NCBI GenBank assembly: GCA_902774325.1
Contig: CACYIC010000016.1
Coordinates: 1 to 47,138, forward strand
DNA length: 47,138 bases
DNA from: an uncultured Ruminococcus sp.
GTDB taxonomy: Bacteria > Bacillota > Clostridia > Oscillospirales > Acutalibacteraceae
Direction of reading: 5' to 3'
Shown here: positions 35,101 through 43,247 of the stretch, one piece after another
Position numbering within the stretch: the first letter of the stretch is position 1
How the letters are laid out: each line of letters starts with the position of its first letter
The notes under the pieces: model-generated
Told to the model about the DNA's origin: nothing
What the model saw: only the letters and a program-made list of their open reading frames with translations
Databases searched by the model: none
Translations under genes and position numbers: made by a program

Positions 35101-38100
35101 CGTACGGTTCTCGGTCAAGGAATACGAGCTGAATGAGGAACTCGCGTAAACGGTCGTGCCGGAGCCGTCGGGAGCGGTGTTCCACTTGCTGAACGCGTAG
35201 TCCTCGCGGGTGAAGGAGTTTTCGAGCGGTTTGGGATTCTCGTAAAGGCTGCACCGTCCGTAGACCTCAAGCCCGGCGTTCAAGCCGTTGGGCAGCTCAA
35301 TGCCGTAAACGGTCGTCAGATAGAGAGCGTTAAGATCGCTCAGCCAGAGCGAGATCGCGCCGTCCGCGTCGACGATCAGGAACGCAAGGAGCGTTGTATC
35401 GGTGGCGTCGTTTTTGAACGCGTAAGGGAACACGAACGAACCGCTGTTCGTATAGACCGCGCCCTTATACTTCAGGCGGTTTGCCAGGGAGTCGGTCGCC
35501 GCGCCCGCCTCGTTTGCTGAATAGACCGACACAGCGCTCTGAGCATAGCTCGGGAAGGTCGCCGTATCGCCATAGCCGAACAGCCGCGCGACTGCCGAAA
35601 GCGTATCGTCGATATCAAGCTCGTTTTCGCCCGGAGTAAGAACAAATCGGTCGGTCACGCCGACGATGGCGGAGGTGCCCATCGAATAGGCGGGTTCCTT
35701 GGTGACGATCGAGAGCGAGGAGTCCATCAGCTCTCTGCCCTTGTCGAACAGGGCGGTATACGCCGCGTATTCCTCGGTTCCGTCGTCCGATACCCGGGTG
35801 AAATCCTTATCGGGATAGCAGGCGATCAGCGCGGAATAGAGCGAAGCGAAATTGTCGAACTTGGCGCTTGCCGTGTAATCGGTGAGCGAGCGGTAGGAGC
35901 TGTCGGCAAGTCCGTCGGTCGAGCCCTCGTCATGCAGCACCCTGCCGAAGCCGCAGCAGTCGCAGAACGCCACGGTGAGATCGGGCGCGGTGACCGTGCT
36001 CGTATACGCGCCGGAGCAGCGCGGGCAAACAGTTGAAGTTCCTGTGGCGAAATCGACGATCTGCGCGACAGGCTCGTCATCGCCGCCGTTGGGGTCGTAG
36101 GTAACGGTGAAGCGCGTCTGCTTCCACTGAGCGTATAGCGTTATGTCGTCGGCGATCTGCTTGAACGCCTTGTCGTAATACTTCGTTCCGCTGCCGTCGG
36201 GCGCGGTGTTCCAACTGTCGAGCGACCAATCCTGCTTGACAAAGCCGCACTGAGGCAGATAGATATAGCTGTTCTGATCGACGGTGAGCGGCTCCATCTC
36301 GCCCTCGCCGCCGTTTGCGACAAAGCTGACGGTGCAGGTCTTTTGCCAGACAGCGTAAAGGGTGGTATCGCGGTTGAATTGCGGCGTCGCGTAACCGACA
36401 TAGCGGTTGCCGGAGCCGTCCGGCTCGGTGTTCCACTCCTTGAAGCGATAGCCCGGGCGGGTGAACTGATTCTCGTTGAGCAGGCTGCTCATGCCGAGGG
36501 TGAATATCTGCGGCTCCATCTCACCTGTCGCGTCGTCCGCGTTTTTGTCAAAGGTGACGGTGAATTTATTTCTTTCCCATCCGGCGTAAAGCGTGATCTC
36601 GCCGTCGGAGGCTCTCAGCTCGTCGATCGGGGAAACGCCGCCGTCGGTGAACGTTCTTCCTGTACACTCGGGATTGAGATACCAGTAGGTGAACCTGTAG
36701 CCCTCGCGCTCGTAGGTGTTCTTGAGCAGTCTTTCCTGATGCACATACCAGCTGCCGTCGCTCAAGCGGCTGACCTCATGCTTCTGAGGTCCCATCGTGC
36801 CGGTCACGCCCTCGGCGTTCGCGTCGTATTTTATCACATAATCCTTCAGCCACAGGGCATACAGGTCGATGTCGGTGCTCAGGTCGAAGCTCGACTGATC
36901 CCACCACAAGAAGTCGTCCCAGCTTTCTGTTGTCGACCAGCCGTAGAAAGTCCAGCCCTCGCGGACAAATTCATTGGCGTGCAGGCGGATAACATCGCCG
37001 GGGTTACAGGTCTGGTCGTCCATCACGCCTGTCGCGTCGTCGGCGTTTTTATGGAAGGTGACGTGGCACATCGAGTCGCCGTTTTGGTGCCATTTTGCCG
37101 TCAGCGTCTGATCGCCCGTGACGGTGAAGCGGCTTCCGGCGGAATAGGTAACACCGCTCGCTGACCAGCCGTAGAAATCAAATCCCGGCTTGGTGAAGCC
37201 GCAGGCTGGCAGGACGACCTCGCTGCCGCTGTACAGTCCGGTCATCGGAGGGGTGGAGCCTGTGCCGCCGTTGGGGTCGAAGGTCAGGGTATAGGTGTTT
37301 TGATCTAAATATGTATCGCTTAGCGTGATTTCCTGCGTGCACAGGATATCCGCGAAGTATTTGTCATAGTTTTTGCTGTACCAATATTCGATATTTCCGC
37401 CGCCGTTCTTGTCCGGCTCCTTACGCGGAACGTGCTCGAGCCAGTGCTCGGAGGTCCTGAAGAAGAACTCGCCGTCAAAGCCGTCCTCGGTGGAGAAGGT
37501 CACGGTGCACAGTCCGTTCGCGACAGCGTGATCGCCGAGTCGGGTGGCGTAGGTCTCGCCGCCGTCGGTGCTCTGCTGAACATACATCGTCGGGCTGCTG
37601 TACATACCTGTAAACAGCGGTACGGAAAGGGTAATTTTAGTTCCTGTCGGATCAAGCGGGAGGTCCTTGATCGGGGCGCCGTCCGCGTCGTTGACCGGAG
37701 CCTCGGAGATGTACTCCACGCCTGACTTCACAAAGCGATAGTAAGCGCTGTAGGTGAAGTTGAAGGTCGCGCCCATGCCGGTGAATTCGGTGGTATCGCC
37801 GTCACCGTCCGCGTCGTCGGAGTCGTGCTCGGCGCGCGTGACGTGCATTATCATCCTCGCCTTGAGGAGTATCTTGGCGCTCGAGTTGCCGCTCGTGCTG
37901 ACAGTCTCGGTGAGACCGTCGGCGCTCTTGCCTGTGATCGTCGCGGGCAGTCCCTCGGCTCCGCGCAAAAGCTCCCGAGAGTGCGCCGCGAGATAATCGG
38001 ACACGCCGCTCATCAGCAGAGTTCCCTCGAGCTGAGGCTGCACGATGCCGCTTGAAGGAATACTTAACTCCACGACCGCATGACAGCCGGAGATCGAGAA

Positions 38101-40056
38101 ATCCGCGACAGGCGGATTGCCCTCGACCTTGGGGATCCTGACGGTGCTGCGCGACAGCTCTCTGCCGCAGATCTTGCACTTAGCGACGAGATCCTTGCTG
38201 CCGTCCTTTGTCGAGGTGGCGGGGACGACGTTCTCTTCCGTCGTCACGATAATATGATTATCCGTGGTCTCAAAGCCGCAGAGCGCGCACTTGTAGGAAT
38301 GCCTGTATGAGTCGGTCTTAGCAGGATTGAGCTCATACTGACACGGCGCCTTGGGAACATAAACGTCGCCGCAGGTCGGGCAGTACACCTCATGGAAGCC
38401 GACCGGGCTGTTGTGACCCTTTCGGCAGGCGGTGCCGCAGCTGACGACCCTTTGGTTGCCGCCGCACTTTGAGCAGAACTGAGTATGATGCCCCGCGTTG
38501 CCGACCAGCTCCGCCCAGCCGTCGGCGTCGCACTTTTCGGTGTTGACAAAGCCGCAGATCTCGCACTTCGCCCTGTGGCTCGTGCCGGAATTGACAAAGC
38601 TGCAGTTGCCGCTGTCCGGCGCGTGAAGGTTCTGGTTCGCGTCGAAATAGTAGTTATCCTGATAGGTCAGGTAGGTGTGGGGATTGGGATCGCTGTTTTT
38701 CAGCCGCGTCCTGAAGGTCTTGGAGTAGCCGCAGTCCTTACAGGTGCGCCGGCAGGTGTTGAGCGTGGCGTTGCTGCCGTTGGAGCTGTCCCATCTGTGC
38801 TGCGCGTACACCTTGCCGCCGCAGACGGTGCAGACCTTGTAGTGACCCTCGCGGAAATAATCGTCAAGATACAGCCAGTCGGTATATTCCGCGCCGTAAG
38901 TGTTGTACAGATCGGGATGCTCCTCCAGATAGGCGCGGCGCACGCGCTCGAAGGTCTCGATCTCATAGGTGCAGTCTGACGTACCCAGCACCTTGCCGCA
39001 GTTCAGGCACACGCGGTCGTGCTTGCCGCCGATACTGACGTAGCCGTCGGTGCTCTGTCCGTTCGAGTCCTTGTGCCTGCATTCTTCCGGAGCGGTGCCG
39101 CCCGGCTTTGGCAGATTCTGCGTATCATACTTGACGTTTTCGGTCTTATAGCCTGTAAAGACATCATTGCCTTCATCATCTTTTTTATACTGCGGATACT
39201 CATAGCTCTTGACCCAACCGCACTTGGAGCACATATGAACGATCGTCTCGCGCTCTTTTCTGCTGCCGTAGGTTCCTATATGGTGTCCGCTTCTGTCAGT
39301 CACCGCGTGACAAACGGTGCACTCCAGCCAGTGGGATGACTCGTTTTTGAATTCCATCCACAAGTGCTCCGAATAGTCGTCCTTTGTGCACTTATGACCG
39401 TAGCCGTCGACCGGGGCGCCCTGGTTAAGGGTGTAGTAGTTCGTAAAATGCTGCTTCTCATAGTCCGTGCAATTGTTATACGGCTTATATGAGCCGTAAA
39501 CTCCTACATAATACTGACTGAGATTATTATGATTGACGTTTTCGGGCTTGACATAGGTATAATTGACTAACGACTTCCCGCTGGTATAGTCGCAGTAGAC
39601 GCAGGTATACTTATGCCCCTCTCCGTTTACATACTGCCAGTCATAGATATGGGGATTCTCACCGTAGAAGATGTGCTTGCACTTCGGCTCGGTACAAACA
39701 AGCACTCCGCCGTGCGGCTTGCCGTTGATCGTGGCGGTACCTCTCGTGTAACGATGCTCTGTCCAGTGGGTATATCCGCACTTCTTGCAGATCTGGGCGT
39801 GGGTTCCGAACTCGCCGTGATCCGCGTTGATGTAGCTGAAATACCATTGGCTCTCGTTGAAGATGTCGTGATCTCCCGTCCTGAGCCGCGCGCCGCAGCT
39901 ATCGCAGACCTCGCAGTGCGTGTAGGTATCCAGACGCTCCCAGTGGGTCCCGTGTTCGTGCTTACATCGTACAGCGCCCGCTGTCAGCGGAACGGCGCCG
40001 ATCAGCATTACGAGCGCGAGAACGACGCTGAGCACTCTCAATGATTGTTTCCTCAT
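32155..40056 (-). CDS. Giant secreted CxxC-ladder / InlB-repeat / dockerin protein (2633 aa)
   Basis: ATG at 40056 with GGAGGTG 5 nt upstream. Signal peptide residues 1-28 (VVLALVMLIGAVPLTAGA). Residues about 30-690 hold some 14 small modules with CxxC knuckles (CEVCDSCG, CKKCG, CVYCD, CTVCH, CSKCG, CLNCG, CTVCGG, CKDCG, CEICG, CPTCG, CALCG, CKICG) and nearby His, like strings of zinc ribbons outside the cell. From about 990 there are many Listeria-Bacteroides/InlB repeats (TVTFDKNADDATGEMEPQ, then YRFKEWNTEPDGSG and TTLYAVW). Later modules look MBG-like (VDAGVYTVRVIYED) and like divergent InlB repeats. It ends in a type I dockerin (DVNLDGVIDIIDATTVQKY and DADGDGSIDIGDV). No enzyme motif is seen. 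It lies 104 nt behind the DUF3021 gene and may be read through from the LytTR promoter. Confidence 0.9.
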   Translation of the reverse strand: MRKQSLRVLSVVLALVMLIGAVPLTAGAVRCKHEHGTHWERLDTYTHCEVCDSCGARLRTGDHDIFNESQWYFSYINADHGEFGTHAQICKKCGYTHWTEHRYTRGTATINGKPHGGVLVCTEPKCKHIFYGENPHIYDWQYVNGEGHKYTCVYCDYTSGKSLVNYTYVKPENVNHNNLSQYYVGVYGSYKPYNNCTDYEKQHFTNYYTLNQGAPVDGYGHKCTKDDYSEHLWMEFKNESSHWLECTVCHAVTDRSGHHIGTYGSRKERETIVHMCSKCGWVKSYEYPQYKKDDEGNDVFTGYKTENVKYDTQNLPKPGGTAPEECRHKDSNGQSTDGYVSIGGKHDRVCLNCGKVLGTSDCTYEIETFERVRRAYLEEHPDLYNTYGAEYTDWLYLDDYFREGHYKVCTVCGGKVYAQHRWDSSNGSNATLNTCRRTCKDCGYSKTFRTRLKNSDPNPHTYLTYQDNYYFDANQNLHAPDSGNCSFVNSGTSHRAKCEICGFVNTEKCDADGWAELVGNAGHHTQFCSKCGGNQRVVSCGTACRKGHNSPVGFHEVYCPTCGDVYVPKAPCQYELNPAKTDSYRHSYKCALCGFETTDNHIIVTTEENVVPATSTKDGSKDLVAKCKICGRELSRSTVRIPKVEGNPPVADFSISGCHAVVELSIPSSGIVQPQLEGTLLMSGVSDYLAAHSRELLRGAEGLPATITGKSADGLTETVSTSGNSSAKILLKARMIMHVTRAEHDSDDADGDGDTTEFTGMGATFNFTYSAYYRFVKSGVEYISEAPVNDADGAPIKDLPLDPTGTKITLSVPLFTGMYSSPTMYVQQSTDGGETYATRLGDHAVANGLCTVTFSTEDGFDGEFFFRTSEHWLEHVPRKEPDKNGGGNIEYWYSKNYDKYFADILCTQEITLSDTYLDQNTYTLTFDPNGGTGSTPPMTGLYSGSEVVLPACGFTKPGFDFYGWSASGVTYSAGSRFTVTGDQTLTAKWHQNGDSMCHVTFHKNADDATGVMDDQTCNPGDVIRLHANEFVREGWTFYGWSTTESWDDFLWWDQSSFDLSTDIDLYALWLKDYVIKYDANAEGVTGTMGPQKHEVSRLSDGSWYVHQERLLKNTYEREGYRFTYWYLNPECTGRTFTDGGVSPIDELRASDGEITLYAGWERNKFTVTFDKNADDATGEMEPQIFTLGMSSLLNENQFTRPGYRFKEWNTEPDGSGNRYVGYATPQFNRDTTLYAVWQKTCTVSFVANGGEGEMEPLTVDQNSYIYLPQCGFVKQDWSLDSWNTAPDGSGTKYYDKAFKQIADDITLYAQWKQTRFTVTYDPNGGDDEPVAQIVDFATGTSTVCPRCSGAYTSTVTAPDLTVAFCDCCGFGRVLHDEGSTDGLADSSYRSLTDYTASAKFDNFASLYSALIACYPDKDFTRVSDDGTEEYAAYTALFDKGRELMDSSLSIVTKEPAYSMGTSAIVGVTDRFVLTPGENELDIDDTLSAVARLFGYGDTATFPSYAQSAVSVYSANEAGAATDSLANRLKYKGAVYTNSGSFVFPYAFKNDATDTTLLAFLIVDADGAISLWLSDLNALYLTTVYGIELPNGLNAGLEVYGRCSLYENPKPLENSFTREDYAFSKWNTAPDGSGTTVYASSSFSSYSLTENRTLYAQWTPTTCIVTFDPNGGEGEMEPQKLQKGEETPLNPNTFTREGYTFAGWSTSSTSTYASYDDGEAVARSYDTTLYAVWKRNVTITFDANGGYGTMAPQTITVSTRDYLDKNAFRHETLAFNYWSLTPDGARAYYDNSSVYFSADQEDMTLYAIWKTKTDVSSLISIEDTEVAFNGEAQQPEAAISFEGTYYTQGSNPTMTYEYFEGESTDLADMTDEAPVDAGVYTVRVIYEDSRFIGRATAKMTINKVKRTITADSILQLYGSDKTAALRLNSDYDDSARAEDVIVTTENADIAAKGEGLSYKSGNVLMAAVAYKGDGYTYMTFALPETANYEACQTSVLVIAKDGFNVSVDEVENGTVTVNKAKAPEGSEVAVSAEPKPGYTLDRITVKNETTNKIYEVTGGSFTMPESNVTVSAVFTQNEYSIAYADVAGVSYSSELPGTACYGDLITLNADTDSTAAIKGYRYSYGEPATVVDITPDKNGGFTFDMPAQNITVEAITGELYDVMIADGISNGNINVSAAKAVEGALVTVTPAASEGFRPGAVTYTANGETKPVTVSVSQNGDTEYSFVMPAGNTTVSAQFIAEATLADALDNIGGSALSEQGKNETLMGVSADDATAQTLLAAAEAVSVDLPVEGGRALTDGEKSSAVEALAQAGLIVVDSDGETVIIKTADGQNAEIRVVEKTYLEVEVKGFERYGDHLTMRFGITPMKQTVATAEQPGTELDSQNSVPISQALAVDVAEPTRVTVGIPAEMAREAGGAGETVFVRHSHSGKTYEYAAVIGGSDAEGYTAEFDNPNGYSDFTLDVISGAVASFEHKGATYRFTSFAEAVSAALEKRAANITMYRMPTAGDAAEVTKQTTLLISAANGCESLVDLDALYVDWLLEGDGVNKASTAEQLSRHEMCFKYESYEVGDVNLDGVIDIIDATTVQKYLAGLITLDDTALENADADGDGSIDIGDVTAIQKYIAKLTIVLG

Positions 40057-40148
40057 TTTGCACCTCCGATAAAAAAATTGAAAATAATATGGCAACACCG
40101 CATAATTCAGGTGTGAGGATCGTGCGTTGTTGTCATATATATATCAGC

Positions 40149-40174
40149 AAGCCGAGATCATTATTTTTCGGCTT
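40149..40174 (-). terminator. Weak hairpin at the end of the DUF3021 gene
   Basis: A 7-bp stem AAGCCGA/TCGGCTT encloses the stop at 40161. It lacks a U tract, so read-through into the giant dockerin gene is plausible. No convincing promoter is seen in 40057-40148. Confidence 0.3.
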
Positions 40175-40643
40175 TGGTTTCCGTAGCTTCCGAGTTTTTC
40201 TTTCGCGTCAGCTCGTTGAGCTCCCTGACCTGCTTTCGATAAACAAAATACAGGATCAGCCAGATAATAAAGAATACGATGAGCTGCAAAACGGCGATGA
40301 TCAAAATTTCGGCAATACCGCTTACCCATCCGAGCAGCAGCGCTATGGGGATATAGAAGATTATGATTACGGCGCAGTGCAAAGCGGTAGCGGCGGCAAG
40401 AGGCAGGCGCTCGATATCATAGAAGGTCATACCCGCGAAGCAAAACGCGCCGTATATGCCCGAAAAAACGCTTTGCATTATCATGGCTCCGACAGCGTTG
40501 CCGCCCGCGATATCAAGCAGCTGTTTTGAGGCAAAGGAAACTCCGCCCGAGGATGAAGTTCCGGTCATGAAGGCGATCAGATTGCCGATCACAACGCCGA
40601 TCAAAAAACCGACGCCCGCCCGTTTTATGATTTTCGCTAACAC
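40161..40643 (-). CDS. DUF3021 membrane protein
   Basis: The 160-residue product has four membrane segments (about 10-28, 50-75, 82-105 and 110-135) and a charged cytoplasmic tail (RKKNSEATETKAEK). The start VGFLIGVVIGNLIAF and the following pattern fit DUF3021, the usual partner of stand-alone LytTR regulators. In the HdrRM and BrsRM systems of Streptococcus mutans the membrane partner restrains the LytTR activator; an equal role here is inference. The start is GTG, with GAGGAGG 7 nt upstream, overlapping the LytTR stop by 7 nt. Confidence 0.88.
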   Translation of the reverse strand: MLAKIIKRAGVGFLIGVVIGNLIAFMTGTSSSGGVSFASKQLLDIAGGNAVGAMIMQSVFSGIYGAFCFAGMTFYDIERLPLAAATALHCAVIIIFYIPIALLLGWVSGIAEILIIAVLQLIVFFIIWLILYFVYRKQVRELNELTRKKNSEATETKAEK

Positions 40644-41104
40644 AGGTAACCCTCCTCTCTTGAAAGTCTTTCCTTTATCAGCGGGATATACCGCCGCGAA
40701 GCCCAGGTCTCCATGCCGTTTTCAAGCTCTATTCGCAGCGTTCCGCCAAGCGTGAAGTCGTATTTTCGCACCATATCCAGATTGATGATCTCAAACCGCG
40801 ACACCCGCAGGAATTTTTCGCTCAACAGCTCCTCTATGCTTTGAAGAGATTGCTTCGCGCGGTATTTTCCGTGAGCCGTAATGATCCGAATGCTTTTTCC
40901 GTCGGCGGAAATGAAAAAGATCTCGTTTTCGTCGATAACGCATTGGCAGTTGTCCTTATCCAGCGCGGTGAGCTTGACCGCGGAGCTCTTCTCAAGGCTC
41001 TCGATCATCTTGTTTATCTGCGCGTCGCGCTCTCCGGCGCGGATCAGGATTTCTATGCCGTCAAGCGTTTTGTCCTGCTCGAACCGCACATTTATCTTCT
41101 TCAT
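40637..41104 (-). CDS. Stand-alone LytTR DNA-binding regulator
   Basis: The product (155 aa) has an N-terminal alpha/beta segment of about 50 residues (MKKINVRFEQDKTLDGIEI) and a LytTR domain from about 55 to 150. The domain is visible as ENEIFFISADGKSIRIITAHGKY, SIEELLSEKFLRVSRFEIINL and VRKYDFTLGGTLRIELENGM. No receiver domain is present, so it is not a classic response regulator. The ATG at 41104 has GGGAGGA 9 nt upstream. It likely binds the direct repeat pair in front of its own operon and the copy in front of the CUB-dockerin gene. Confidence 0.9.
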   Translation of the reverse strand: MKKINVRFEQDKTLDGIEILIRAGERDAQINKMIESLEKSSAVKLTALDKDNCQCVIDENEIFFISADGKSIRIITAHGKYRAKQSLQSIEELLSEKFLRVSRFEIINLDMVRKYDFTLGGTLRIELENGMETWASRRYIPLIKERLSREEGYLC

Positions 41105-41324
41105 ACGGCAGATCCTCCCTTTCCGATCTTTTTTTCGCGGGGTGTATGCAAATCCCCCGCCGCTCGCTGTGATACATACAATCATTACAGGTAGGCTGCG
41201 TCAGCGAAAAAGCCTCGCACCACTCCTGGTGCTCCCAGCCGAATTTGGTATGACAGCAGCGACAGGCAAAAAGCGGGCAGCTTCCGCTTATGGTATATTC
41301 CGCGTTTGAGTCTTTAAACTTCAT
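41061..41324 (-). CDS. Cys-rich mini-protein leading the LytTR operon
   Basis: The 87-residue product has eight to ten Cys in CxxC-like spacing (CPLFACRCCHTKFGWEHQEWC, then TCNDCMYH and GICIHP), like a small zinc-binding protein. It has a GGGGGGAG site 8 nt upstream of the ATG, and that start lies directly behind the promoter with the LytTR-type repeats. Its 3' end overlaps the LytTR gene start by 44 nt in another frame, giving tight coupling. No family is recognised. The regular Cys spacing and good start argue for a real gene rather than a shadow. Confidence 0.65.
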   Translation of the reverse strand: MKFKDSNAEYTISGSCPLFACRCCHTKFGWEHQEWCEAFSLTQPTCNDCMYHSERRGICIHPAKKRSEREDLPYEEDKCAVRAGQNA

Positions 41325-41358
41325 TCAGAAAGCTCCCCCCTATTATTATTCTGCTTAA

Positions 41359-41387
41359 ACTATAACGGATATAAAAAATCGAGTCAA
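41359..41387 (-). promoter_or_regulatory. Promoter of the LytTR operon
   Basis: Minus strand: TTGACT (41382-41387), 17-nt spacer, TATAGT (41359-41364). The leader to the ATG at 41324 is about 28 nt. Confidence 0.8.
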
Positions 41388-41394
41388 TATATTT

Positions 41395-41426
41395 GGAACA
41401 AGCGGTATTATTTCGGGAACAAACGG
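41395..41426 (-). promoter_or_regulatory. Candidate LytTR-type direct repeat operator of the LytTR operon
   Basis: GGAACAAGCGG (41395-41405) and GGAACAAACGG (41416-41426) on the plus strand, period 21 bp, ending 7 nt from the -35 box. Spacing and sequence equal the pair at 32068-32099, with 21 of 22 repeat positions identical. Confidence 0.78.
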
Positions 41427-41502
41427 CGCGGACAGTTCGGCATATTTAAACCGTCCGTTTAAAAGCGCCTGCTTATAATTTAAAAGAAAGATAAACAGTT
41501 GA

Positions 41503-41531
41503 TTGATTTTTTTCTGCGGATGGTTTATACT
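41503..41531 (+). promoter_or_regulatory. Promoter of the esterase lipoprotein gene
   Basis: TTGATT, 17-nt spacer, TATACT. The leader contains a GC-rich 6-bp hairpin AGCGCC/GGCGCT with a 4-nt loop at 41557-41572, just ahead of the ribosome binding site. Confidence 0.6.
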
Positions 41532-41590
41532 AATATCTGCTTAACAAAATAAAAAAAGCGCCTATGGGCGCTCAAACAGGAGATGACGAT

Positions 41591-43210
41591 ATGTTAAAAA
41601 AGCTTGCTTCAACCATCATCGCTCTTTGTCTTGTCGGTCTGACCGCGGTCGGATGCGGCAATTCGGAAGGCGGCGCGTCAGAGGAAACGACCGTTCAGCC
41701 GACGACCGAGCCCAAGGCGATAGTGACCAACCTGCACAAGCCCGATAAAGCCAACTGGCGTTACAACGAGGACTTCGGCTTTTACTATCAAAACGGCATT
41801 GCCTACTGCGACAATCCCGTCGAGGAAAGCTATGAACGTCTGGATATTTTCGTTCCCGAGGAATATATGAACGCGACCGACAACGGCGACGGCACCTTCA
41901 CCTGCGAAATGAACGGGGACGCGAAGCTCAACGGCTATTCCGCCTTAGACGCTCCGATAATCATGCCGGTGCTGACGACCGGCTTCAAGGAGGAAAAGGC
42001 GTGGACGGACAGCGTAATGGAGGAGCTGTACGGTATGGCGATGTCTATGGCGTCGGAATTCACCTCTCAGGGCTTTGTTTTCATCCATCCCGGCTGCCGG
42101 GGAATAACCGAGGGAGTTCCCACGGGCGTTACCGACATCAAGGCGGCTGTCCGATATGTCCGCTACTGCGACGACACGATCGCGGGCGACGCGGAGAGCA
42201 TCTTTGTATTCGGAATGAGCGGCGGCGGCGCTCAGACGGCGGTGCTCGGCGCCTCGGGCGACAGCGAGCTTTATACCCCCTACCTCAAGGCTGTCGGCGC
42301 GGTCGAGGGCGTTTCCGACTCCGTAAAGGGAGCGATGTGCTGGTGCCCCGTCACCGATCTCGGCACCGCCAACGCGGAATATGAGTGGATGATGGGCTGT
42401 ACGCGCACCGGACGCTCAACCGAGGAGCAGGCTCTTTCCGACAGTCTTGCGAAAGCTTACGCCGACTACGTCAACAAGGCGGGCTTCAGGGACGAAAACG
42501 GAAACGTGCTGACCCTGACGGAATCGCAGGAAGGAATTTATCAGGCGGGCAGCTATTACGATTACATCAAGGGAGTTATCGAAAACTCGCTCAACAATTT
42601 TCTCTCCGACACCGATTTCGGCAGCGGCACCGCGGAGGATTACATCAACAGCATGAACGCCGACAGAAAGTGGATAAGCTACGACAAGAGCACGAATACA
42701 GCCACGGTCACGAGCGTCGCGGACTTCTGCAAGGAGTGCAAGAACGCCTCCGAGCTTATCGTCGCCTTCGACCAGCCGGACAGTCAGAATACCCTGTTCG
42801 GCTACGGCTACCGCAAGCCCTCTCACTTTGACAGGATGCTCGCGGATTCGCTCGCCGAGATCGGCAGCGAATACGCTTCCGATTACGCCGACGACCTGAC
42901 CAAGACCGACGCCTTCGGCAATACCGTCGAACAGCGCGTCGATATGTTCTCCCCGCTTTATTATCTCATGGAAAGCCGCGGCGGTTACGGCAAATCAAAT
43001 GTCGCAGAATACTGGCGCATCCGCACCGGCATCAAACAGACCACAAACTCGCTGACCTGCGAGGTCAACCTCGCGCTGGCGCTGAAGCATTATGACGGCG
43101 TAAAAAGCGTGGACTTTGAAACCGTCTGGGATAAGGATCATACGGAGGCGGAGCGCACCGGCGACAGAAGCGTCAACTTCGCCGAATGGGTAAACTCCTG
43201 CATGAAGTGA
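41591..43210 (+). CDS. Secreted lipoprotein alpha/beta hydrolase (tannase/feruloyl-esterase-like)
   Basis: ATG at 41591 with AGGAG 9 nt upstream; 539 aa. Signal peptide with a lipobox (CLVGLTAVGCGNSE), so it is probably lipid-anchored. A Thr-rich linker is followed by an alpha/beta hydrolase core. The oxyanion region is FIHPGCRGITEG and the nucleophile elbow is VFGMSGGGAQTAVLG (GxSxG, near residue 220). The C-terminal VWDKDHTEAERTGD carries a likely catalytic His. The large lid insertion (about 280-460) and this tail pattern resemble subtype B tannases and related esterases. The substrate, perhaps an acylated plant polyphenol or hemicellulose ester, is inference. It is divergent from the LytTR operon. 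Confidence 0.82.
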   Translation: MLKKLASTIIALCLVGLTAVGCGNSEGGASEETTVQPTTEPKAIVTNLHKPDKANWRYNEDFGFYYQNGIAYCDNPVEESYERLDIFVPEEYMNATDNGDGTFTCEMNGDAKLNGYSALDAPIIMPVLTTGFKEEKAWTDSVMEELYGMAMSMASEFTSQGFVFIHPGCRGITEGVPTGVTDIKAAVRYVRYCDDTIAGDAESIFVFGMSGGGAQTAVLGASGDSELYTPYLKAVGAVEGVSDSVKGAMCWCPVTDLGTANAEYEWMMGCTRTGRSTEEQALSDSLAKAYADYVNKAGFRDENGNVLTLTESQEGIYQAGSYYDYIKGVIENSLNNFLSDTDFGSGTAEDYINSMNADRKWISYDKSTNTATVTSVADFCKECKNASELIVAFDQPDSQNTLFGYGYRKPSHFDRMLADSLAEIGSEYASDYADDLTKTDAFGNTVEQRVDMFSPLYYLMESRGGYGKSNVAEYWRIRTGIKQTTNSLTCEVNLALALKHYDGVKSVDFETVWDKDHTEAERTGDRSVNFAEWVNSCMK

Positions 43211-43247
43211 TTCTCCCGAAAACAGCGGCGTTGTAAAAGTTCTGCGG

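Noticed and set aside
41557-41572. Hairpin before the esterase gene as an attenuator or minus-strand terminator
   Set aside because: The stem is only 6 bp with no U tract on the plus strand, and no minus-strand gene ends there.
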